Assembly: GCA_030041195.1 (NCBI GenBank) | Contig: JASHOI010000621.1 | Coordinates: 1 to 6,452 of the forward strand | Length of the DNA stretch: 6,452 bases | Direction: 5' to 3' | Origin: Streptosporangiaceae bacterium | GTDB taxonomy: Bacteria > Actinomycetota > Actinomycetes > Streptosporangiales > Streptosporangiaceae | Part shown: positions 1 through 4,605 of the stretch, piece by piece | Position numbering within the stretch: the first letter of the stretch is position 1 | Layout of the letters: every line of letters begins with the position of its first letter | The notes under the pieces: model-generated | Database searches by the model: none | The model's input: the letters and a program-made list of their open reading frames with translations, nothing else | What the model was told of the DNA's origin: nothing | Program-made: the position numbers and the translations under genes

Positions 1-572
1 ACGAGCCCGGCGGGCGCCAGGGCCACGCCGCGCCGGTGCGCCCAGGCCGCGACGTAGGCCAGCATCCGCTCCGAGCGCGAGCCCGGGGCGCGCATCCCGT
101 ACACCTCGTGCAGTTCGGCCACGAGCTTGATCTCGATGCCGACCAGCGCCAGGGTCTCGACCGCGACCTCGACCGGGGCGCTGGGCAGCGGCAGCACCAT
201 GGCCGCGCCGGCTCCAGCGCCCACCACGGCGGCGGCCCGGCCGGCGCCGTGGATCAGCGCGTCGGCGAGCTCCTCGGGGCCGAGCCCGGGGAACTGCTCG
301 CGCAGCCGCTGCTGGTCACGAACGGGCAGGCGCGGCGCCATCGTCAGCACCTCGGCCGTCAGCCAGCGGCCGCCGGACAGCACCCCGTGCCAGCCGGATC
401 GCCCGCTGCGGCCCGCGAGCCGGGACAGCTGCGCGGTGAGCCTGCGGCGCCGCGACGCGGTGGGAGCCTCGGCCACCTCCCCGACCAGCTCGGCAACCTC
501 CTCGGGCAGTGCCTGCGGAGCCCGCTCGACGCGTTCCACCTGGCTGCCTGGCCTGCGGCGCGAGTTGTCCAT
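1..572 (-). CDS. Conserved actinobacterial protein of unknown function (partial, C-terminus outside window)
   Basis: The frame is open from an ATG at 572 to the window edge, giving 190 residues with no stop. An in-frame TAG lies four codons upstream with no start codon between, so this ATG is the first possible start; only a weak GGGTAG stands as a ribosome site. The N-terminus is Arg-rich, then comes an amphipathic stretch (LPEEVAELVGEVAEAPT, about residues 27-43) followed by RRRRLTAQLSRLAG. Around residues 109-160 lies an Ala/Gly/Val-rich hydrophobic stretch leading into KLVAELHEVYGM, which could be membrane-embedded or a packed helical core. The pattern (VAELVxEV..APT, GGRWL, PVRD, ELHEVYG) resembles a conserved hypothetical family I recall from Streptomyces and relatives; no biochemical role is known to me. 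It is divergent from the DUF5709-like gene with a 119-bp spacer. I am confident it is coding and have no functional call. Confidence 0.72.
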   Translation of the reverse strand, partial: MDNSRRRPGSQVERVERAPQALPEEVAELVGEVAEAPTASRRRRLTAQLSRLAGRSGRSGWHGVLSGGRWLTAEVLTMAPRLPVRDQQRLREQFPGLGPEELADALIHGAGRAAAVVGAGAGAAMVLPLPSAPVEVAVETLALVGIEIKLVAELHEVYGMRAPGSRSERMLAYVAAWAHRRGVALAPAGL

Positions 573-633
573 GGGTGAGGGCTACCCGCGCAAGGCCGTC
601 GTACGCGGCCCCGGGGGCCCGTCCCGGCTTCGG

Positions 634-639
634 TAGTCT
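634..639 (+). promoter_or_regulatory. Candidate -10 box for the DUF5709-like gene
   Basis: TAGTCT, in the context CGGTAGTCTGG, fits the actinobacterial TANNNT -10 pattern. It predicts a transcription start near 646 and a 5' leader of about 46 nt before the ATG at 692. No convincing -35 is visible 17-18 bp upstream, where the sequence is G/C only. Confidence 0.4.
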
Positions 640-691
640 GGCCTGGCGGGATGATGAACACCGGACGAGCGGAAGAGGGTGAGCGAACGCC

Positions 692-1132
692 ATGTCGAAC
701 GAGATGTACGACCCGGCGGGCCTGGACGCGTCTGACACGCTCGACGGCGACCCCGGCGACGACCCGCTGGACCAGGGGATCGCGCCGCCAGACCGGTGGT
801 CGGCCGCCGAGCGCTTCGGCGATACCGCCGTGGAAGAGCAGGAGGGCGAGTCGCTCGACGAGCTGCTCGCGGAGGAGGAGCCGGAACCGGATCCGTACGC
901 GGAGGCAGATTCCTACCCCGGCGAGAACCGGCGCTCCGACGACCTGTTCGGCGACGACGAGCCGGATCCGCGTTCCGGGCGGCTGGTAGCCGAGGACGAG
1001 GGCGCGCATACAGACGCGGAAGAAGACCTCGTGGCCCGCGACGTGGGCATCGACGGCGGCGCCGCGAGCGCCGAAGAAGCCGCCGTCCACGTGCAGGACG
1101 AGGACGAAGTCGAAGACGAAGACGAAGACTAA
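692..1132 (+). CDS. DUF5709-like acidic protein
   Basis: This 146-residue protein is extremely rich in Asp and Glu and has no predicted membrane segment or signal peptide. It matches my memory of the actinobacterial DUF5709 family: an N-terminal DPLDQGIAPPDRWSAAERFG block (about 24-43), a central EEQEGESLDELLAEE block, SGRLVAEDEGAH (about 95-106), and a signature block DVGIDGGAASAEEAAVHV near 117-134. After the signature it ends in an unusually regular DEDEVEDEDED-type tail encoded by GAA-GAC repeats. The start is supported by a purine-rich GGAAGAGGGTGAG at 671-683; an in-frame Met codon at 704 is a less likely alternative. Function is unknown; the composition suggests a largely disordered, soluble cytoplasmic protein. 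The next gene starts 41 bp downstream on the same strand and may be co-transcribed or have its own promoter. Confidence 0.88.
   Translation: MSNEMYDPAGLDASDTLDGDPGDDPLDQGIAPPDRWSAAERFGDTAVEEQEGESLDELLAEEEPEPDPYAEADSYPGENRRSDDLFGDDEPDPRSGRLVAEDEGAHTDAEEDLVARDVGIDGGAASAEEAAVHVQDEDEVEDEDED
1112..1129 (+). repeat. GAAGAC hexanucleotide tandem repeat in coding sequence
   Basis: Three exact GAAGAC units in tandem encode Glu-Asp repeats at the C-terminus of the DUF5709-like protein, immediately before the TAA. Flanking GACGAGGACGAAGTC is a degenerate continuation, giving about 30 bp of GAN-type codons. Such a tract could expand or contract by slippage without changing the reading frame. Confidence 0.8.
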
Positions 1133-1161
1133 GCCTGCGCGACCGGGCTCTCCGGAACGCG

Positions 1162-1167
1162 TAATGT
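1162..1167 (+). promoter_or_regulatory. Candidate -10 box for leaderless transcription of the Lon-domain gene
   Basis: TAATGT fits TANNNT and is followed by six bases (CGAGTC) and then the ATG at 1174. If it is a -10 element, position +1 falls on the A of the ATG, the usual geometry of leaderless actinobacterial messages. The absence of a recognisable Shine-Dalgarno sequence before this ATG agrees. The -35 region (about 1139-1144, GCGACC) is weak. Confidence 0.45.
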
Positions 1168-1173
1168 CGAGTC

Positions 1174-1842
1174 ATGCCCGACAGGCTGCCGATCTTCCCG
1201 CTTGGTACCGTGCTCTTTCCTGGCCTGCTGCTGCCGCTGCACATCTTCGAGGACCGGTACCGGCAGCTCGTTGGTGACCTGGTGGCCGGGCCCGAGCCGC
1301 GGCGCTTCGGCGTTATCGCGATCCGCGAGGGCCGCGAGACCGGCATCGACGGGGTGTCGGCCCTGTACGAGATCGGCTGCACCGCGACCGTGCGGCGAGT
1401 GACGGAACGCGACGACGGCCGCTTTGACCTGGTGACCGTCGGCGCGGACCGGTTCCGGCTGACCGCGCTGGACGACTCGAAGCCGTACCTGCAGGGCGAG
1501 GTCGAGTTCCTGCCCGAGGACACCGGCGACAAGGCCGCGGCCGGCATAGCGGTTCAAGCCGTGCAGCGGGCGTTCCGCGCCTACATCGACGCGCTGAACG
1601 CGCGCGGCGCGACGCAGGTCAGCATCCCCGAACTGCCGGAGGATCCGGTTGCGCTGTCATACCTGGTGGCCGCGTCGATCATCGCCGACCTGCACGACCG
1701 GCAGGCCCTGCTCGCCGAGCCGGACGCGCTGCGCCGGCTGACCGCCGAGCGCTCCCTGCTGTCCAGGGAGACCTCGATGCTGCGCTCCCTCACCTCGACG
1801 CCGGCCCCGGAGTTCAGGTACGCCCCCTACAGCCCGAACTAG
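1174..1842 (+). CDS. Stand-alone Lon N-terminal (substrate-binding) domain protein
   Basis: This 222-residue protein has the Lon substrate-binding domain (PF02190-type) and nothing else of Lon: no AAA+ Walker motifs and no Ser-Lys protease dyad. The hallmark N-terminus LPIFPLGTVLFPGLLLPLHI is at residues 5-24, followed by FEDRYRQLV. Further on, FGVIAIREG (about 48-56), the IGCTATVRRV strand and the GADRFRLT strand are typical of the family's beta-rich core. The second half (about 120-210) is helical and ends in YAPYSPN, a tail I recall from actinobacterial homologues. Its length is normal for such single-domain proteins. In Lon this domain recognises unfolded substrates; the role of free-standing versions in actinobacteria is not established. 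The start is set by the LPIFPLG alignment. It converges on the GNAT gene with only 16 bp between the stops. Confidence 0.93.
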   Translation: MPDRLPIFPLGTVLFPGLLLPLHIFEDRYRQLVGDLVAGPEPRRFGVIAIREGRETGIDGVSALYEIGCTATVRRVTERDDGRFDLVTVGADRFRLTALDDSKPYLQGEVEFLPEDTGDKAAAGIAVQAVQRAFRAYIDALNARGATQVSIPELPEDPVALSYLVAASIIADLHDRQALLAEPDALRRLTAERSLLSRETSMLRSLTSTPAPEFRYAPYSPN

Positions 1843-1858
1843 TGGCCCCGCAGCGACG

Positions 1859-2389
1859 CTAAGGAATGGTCCGGACATATCGGACCTCGGGGACGCTGAT
1901 GCCGACGGAAAGCGCCCACGGCTCCTCGGTGCCGTCGCAATGCCAGCCCTGAGACTCGTAGAACCCGCGCGCCGGGCGGTTGTCGGTCAGCACCCACAGG
2001 CTCGCGTCGGTGAAGCCGGCGTCGGCCAGCCGCCGCGCCGCGGCCCCGAGCAGCCGACGGCCCGCGCCGCGGCCCTGGCAGGCCGGGTCCACGTAGATCG
2101 CGAACACCTCGCCGCCGGGGAAGTCGTCCCGGCTCGGCCCCCCGGACACGAAGCCCACTATCTGGCCGCGCGCCTCGAAGACGAGCGTGAACACGCCCTT
2201 GGCCGGGGCGGCGAGCCTGCCCCGCCAGCGCTCGGCCCATTCACCGACGTCGAGGCCGGCCAGGACCTCGTCCGGCAGCAGGCCGGCGTACGCGTCGCGC
2301 CACGTGACGACGTGCACAGCCGCGATCCCCTCCGCGTCGTCCGGGCGCGCGGCGCGCAGCTGGCCGTCTTCGTCCTGACCGTGGGTCAT
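1859..2389 (-). CDS. GNAT family N-acetyltransferase
   Basis: This 176-residue protein has the GCN5-related acetyltransferase layout. The N-terminal strand and helix LRAARPDDAEGIAAVHVVTW (11-30) is followed by YAGLLP. The core strand EVFAIYVDP leads into the acetyl-CoA pyrophosphate loop QGRGAGRRLL (105-114), and motif B is NRPARGFYESQGW (137-149). The domain is complete. The acceptor (amine, small molecule or protein N-terminus) cannot be told from the sequence. Its ATG overlaps the TGA of the upstream CoA-transferase gene by 4 bp (ATGA, 2386-2389), and no clear ribosome site precedes it, so it is probably translated by coupling and co-regulated with the CoA-transferase. I infer a housekeeping or detoxifying role beside that enzyme only from this linkage. 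Confidence 0.92.
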   Translation of the reverse strand: MTHGQDEDGQLRAARPDDAEGIAAVHVVTWRDAYAGLLPDEVLAGLDVGEWAERWRGRLAAPAKGVFTLVFEARGQIVGFVSGGPSRDDFPGGEVFAIYVDPACQGRGAGRRLLGAAARRLADAGFTDASLWVLTDNRPARGFYESQGWHCDGTEEPWALSVGISVPEVRYVRTIP

Positions 2390-3558
2390 GCCGGGTCAGG
2401 GGCCGCCGGGGCGGGTGCGAACTCGGCCAGCACGGCCTCGGTGTCGCGGCCATGGGCCGGAACCGGCCCGAGCACCGGGCCGAATCCGCCGTGCCTGACC
2501 GGCGGCGGGAGCACGTCGATGCTGCGGTCGCCAGCGGCGACAGGCGTCCACCAGGGCGCGAGCTGCGGGTGGTCCACCACCTCGCTGACGCTCTTCGCCG
2601 ACGCGTAGGGAAGCCCCGCCCGCTCCAGCCGGTCGAGCAGGTCGGCGGTTGACAGCCGCGCCACCGCCGCGGCCACACGCTGCTCCACCTCGTTGCGATG
2701 CTGCATCCGGCGTTGATTCCCCGCGAACCGGCCGTCCAGCATGTCCGGCACGTCGAGGACGTCTCGGCACAGCCGGGCCCACTCCGGCTCGTTCTGCACC
2801 GCGAGAATCACCTCGTCACCGTCCGCGGTCAGGTAGCCGCCGTAAGGGAGGATCGTCGCGTGCCGCGCGCCGGTGCGCTGCGGCGCCTTCCCGGTCAGCC
2901 GCACGAGCTGCAACGGGCTGGACATCCATTCGGCGAGGGCGTCGAACAGGGAAACCTTGACGGTGTCGCCGCGGCCGGTGCGCTCGCGCTGCAGCAGCGC
3001 GGCCAGGATGCCGCTGTAGGCGTACATGCCGCCGGCGATGTCCGCGACGCTGATCCCCGCCTTTGCCGGGGCGTCATCGGAGCCGGTTACGGCGAGGATG
3101 CCGGCCTCGGCCTGCACCAGCAGGTCGTAGGCCTTGCGCTCCGCGTAGGGCCCGTCCTCGCCGTAGCCGCTCAGCTGGCACGCCACCAGCCGCGGGTGGC
3201 CGGCCACGAGCCGGTCGGGCTCCAGGCCGAGCCGCCGGATCGCGGCTGGGGCCAGGTTGCAGACGAACACGTCGGCCCGGGCGATGAGCGCGTCGAGCGC
3301 CCGCCGCCCGGGACCGGTCTTCAGGTCCAGGACCACTGATTCCTTGGACCGGTTCAGCCAGACGAACCAGCTGGAGAAGCCGTCGCCCGCGGCGCTGTCA
3401 TAGTCGCGGGCGAAGTCGCCGCCGCCAGGGCGTTCGATCTTGAGGACCCGCGCGCCGAGGTCGGCGAGCTGCCGCGTGGCAAACGGGGCGGCCACGGCCT
3501 GCTCCAGCGCCACCACGAGCACCCCGTCCAGCGGGCGGCCGCCGGGAACGCTATCCAT
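2386..3558 (-). CDS. Class III CoA-transferase (CaiB/BaiF family)
   Basis: This 390-residue protein has the normal length of family III CoA-transferases, which move CoA from one acyl-CoA to another carboxylate through an aspartyl-CoA anhydride. Visible family blocks are PLDGVLVVALEQAVAAPFAT (9-28), LADLGARVLKIERP (31-44), LNRSKESVVLDLKT (68-81), the ISGYGEDGP-like block LSGYGEDGPY (129-138), YDLLVQAEAG (144-153), and VADIAGGMYAYSGILAALLQR (171-191). By alignment with Frc and Mcr the catalytic aspartate is D173. GRGDTVKVSLFDALAEWM (196-213) is also typical. The N-terminus and ATG at 3558 are supported by AGGAG five bases upstream. No substrate can be assigned: the family also includes 2-methylacyl-CoA racemases, but the His-Asp racemase pair is not evident here, so transferase is preferred. 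It is first in a leftward pair with the GNAT gene and divergent from the GntR-ThDP-dehydrogenase genes. Confidence 0.94.
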   Translation of the reverse strand: MDSVPGGRPLDGVLVVALEQAVAAPFATRQLADLGARVLKIERPGGGDFARDYDSAAGDGFSSWFVWLNRSKESVVLDLKTGPGRRALDALIARADVFVCNLAPAAIRRLGLEPDRLVAGHPRLVACQLSGYGEDGPYAERKAYDLLVQAEAGILAVTGSDDAPAKAGISVADIAGGMYAYSGILAALLQRERTGRGDTVKVSLFDALAEWMSSPLQLVRLTGKAPQRTGARHATILPYGGYLTADGDEVILAVQNEPEWARLCRDVLDVPDMLDGRFAGNQRRMQHRNEVEQRVAAAVARLSTADLLDRLERAGLPYASAKSVSEVVDHPQLAPWWTPVAAGDRSIDVLPPPVRHGGFGPVLGPVPAHGRDTEAVLAEFAPAPAAPDPA

Positions 3559-3563
3559 TGCGG

Positions 3564-3568
3564 CTCCT
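3564..3568 (-). promoter_or_regulatory. Ribosome binding site of the CoA-transferase gene
   Basis: AGGAG on the minus strand (CTCCT as written) lies five bases before the ATG at 3558. It is the clearest Shine-Dalgarno sequence among the leftward genes and fixes the start. Confidence 0.75.
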
Positions 3569-3597
3569 GCCTATCACCCGAACGAGCGGTACGTCAC

Positions 3598-3617
3598 CGA
3601 TTTGACCGGCCAAATCG
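3598..3617. promoter_or_regulatory. 20-bp palindrome, candidate GntR operator
   Basis: CGATTTGACCGGCCAAATCG is an inverted repeat in which nine of ten base pairs match across the centre; the only mismatch is the A/C pair at 3605 and 3610. It lies 39 bp upstream of the CoA-transferase start and 175 bp upstream of the GntR gene start, inside the divergent spacer. GntR-family dimers typically bind such symmetric sites near their own gene and neighbouring target genes, so the adjacent HutC-type regulator is the natural candidate. The AT-rich half-sites stand out against the surrounding GC-rich DNA. Confidence 0.6.
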
Positions 3618-3651
3618 ACTACGGACAGCAGCAAGCCTAGCCACGTCAGCG

Positions 3652-3667
3652 CGGGCGATATCGCGCG
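3652..3667. promoter_or_regulatory. Second palindrome in the divergent spacer
   Basis: CGGGCGATATCGCGCG contains the perfect 10-bp palindrome GCGATATCGC (3655-3664), extended by two further matching pairs beyond one mismatch. It is unlike the 3598-3617 site in sequence, so it would either be bound by another protein or be a chance GC palindrome. Confidence 0.3.
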
Positions 3668-3716
3668 GTGGCGGGTGACGGCGAGATGTCGGCTGGTCGG
3701 CGGGCAGAACGCGACC

Positions 3717-3746
3717 TTGACGGAATGCACCGGCAGTCCGCAATAT
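3717..3746 (+). promoter_or_regulatory. Candidate promoter of the GntR-ThDP enzyme-dehydrogenase operon
   Basis: TTGACG at 3717-3722 is a good -35 element. With an 18-bp spacer it is followed by CAATAT (3741-3746), which keeps the A and final T of a -10 box. The predicted start is near 3752-3753, giving a leader of about 40 nt before the TTG start at 3793. Both palindromes lie upstream of it. Confidence 0.4.
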
Positions 3747-3782
3747 GGCCGTCTAAAAGGGTTCAGCACCTCGCCACGAGCC

Positions 3783-3786
3783 GGAG
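3783..3786 (+). promoter_or_regulatory. Ribosome binding site that decides the TTG start of the GntR gene
   Basis: GGAG stands six bases before TTG at 3793. An in-frame TAA at 3754-3756 excludes a longer protein, and no ATG or GTG occurs in frame between them, so this pair sets the start. Confidence 0.65.
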
Positions 3787-3792
3787 CAAGGC

Positions 3793-4605
3793 TTGGACAG
3801 AGCCGTCTTCCCCGAACTGCGCGCGGTCCCGGACGGGCAGGCCGAAGGCAGCGCCTACCGGCAGGTGGCATCCGGCCTGCGCCAGGCAATCGCGGCCGGG
3901 CAGTACCCGGCGGGCCAGCGGCTGCCCACCGAGGCCGAGCTGGTGAGCGCCACCGGGCTGAGCCGTCAGACCGTGCGCCGGGCGTTCCAGGAGCTCGTCA
4001 CCGACGGGGCGATCTACCGGGTGCGCGGCCGCGGCACGTTCGCGGTGCCCGGCGACGGCAAATACCTGCGGTCGTTCGGCAGCGTCGACGACCTGATGGC
4101 GCTGTCGCTGGACACCGAGATGCAGGTCGTCGAGCCGCTGCACGTGCTGGCCAGCCTCGACGCGGCCAGCAGGCTGCAGGCCGACGACGACATGGTGATG
4201 TCCATGTCGTTCGTGCGGCTGCACGAAGGATCCCCGTTCTGCTACACGCGCGTCCACGTCCCGATGGAGCTGGGCCGCCGGCTGGCCGGCCTGCCGGAGA
4301 TGGCCGGGCTGGCCGAGCCGGGCAGCCGCGGCCGGGTCACCGTGATCAGCCTGCTGGAACGGGTAAGCGATCACCCAATCCACGGCGCGCTGCAGGAAGC
4401 CACCGCGGAGGCGGCGACGCCGGAGCTCGCGCGACGGCTCGGCTGCGCGACCGGCCTGCCGGTGCTGCGGATCGACCGGCTATACCGCGACCGCGAGCTG
4501 CGGCCGCTCGAGCTCGCCGTCAACCACTTCAATCCGGACCGCTACTCGTACCGGCTGCAGCTGCGGCGCGTGGACCCGGCCGACCACCAGGCGGGCCCGC
4601 GGTGA
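3793..4605 (+). CDS. GntR family transcriptional regulator, HutC subfamily (UTRA domain)
   Basis: This 270-residue protein has a GntR winged helix-turn-helix at about 20-85: AYRQVASGLRQAIAAGQYPA, then GQRLPTEAELVSATGLSRQT (41-60) with the recognition helix SRQTVRRAFQELV, and the wing GAIYRVRGRGTFA. The rest (about 95-260) is a UTRA effector-binding domain, with the usual closing pattern LPVLRIDRLYRDRELRPLEL and YRLQLRR. HutC-type members are mostly repressors released by a small ligand, often a pathway substrate or product. It starts with TTG, supported by GGAG six bases upstream. Its TGA overlaps the GTG of the ThDP enzyme gene (GTGA, 4602-4605), so it is first in that operon and its level is tied to it. 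I infer autoregulation and control of the divergent CoA-transferase pair through the palindrome at 3598-3617; the ligand is unknown. Confidence 0.93.
   Translation: MDRAVFPELRAVPDGQAEGSAYRQVASGLRQAIAAGQYPAGQRLPTEAELVSATGLSRQTVRRAFQELVTDGAIYRVRGRGTFAVPGDGKYLRSFGSVDDLMALSLDTEMQVVEPLHVLASLDAASRLQADDDMVMSMSFVRLHEGSPFCYTRVHVPMELGRRLAGLPEMAGLAEPGSRGRVTVISLLERVSDHPIHGALQEATAEAATPELARRLGCATGLPVLRIDRLYRDRELRPLELAVNHFNPDRYSYRLQLRRVDPADHQAGPR

Noticed and set aside
607..619. GC palindrome GGCCCCGGGGGCC in the spacer near 610
   Set aside because: It is built only of G and C runs, has no room for a loop, and is expected by chance at this composition.
582..1547. Long minus-strand open frames opposite the DUF5709-like and Lon-domain genes
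   Set aside because: The products are Arg/Ser/Pro-rich low-complexity sequences, whereas the plus-strand proteins show recognisable family blocks.
3668..3946. 92-codon open frame starting in the divergent spacer
   Set aside because: It runs into the GntR gene in a different frame, has no ribosome site of note and no protein-like composition.
3675..4601. Upstream extension of the ThDP frame by 309 codons
   Set aside because: It is an out-of-frame reading of the GntR gene: Arg/Gly/Pro/Ala-rich, with no recognisable domain. The GntR/UTRA protein in the other frame is clearly real, and the ThDP protein starts at GTG 4602.
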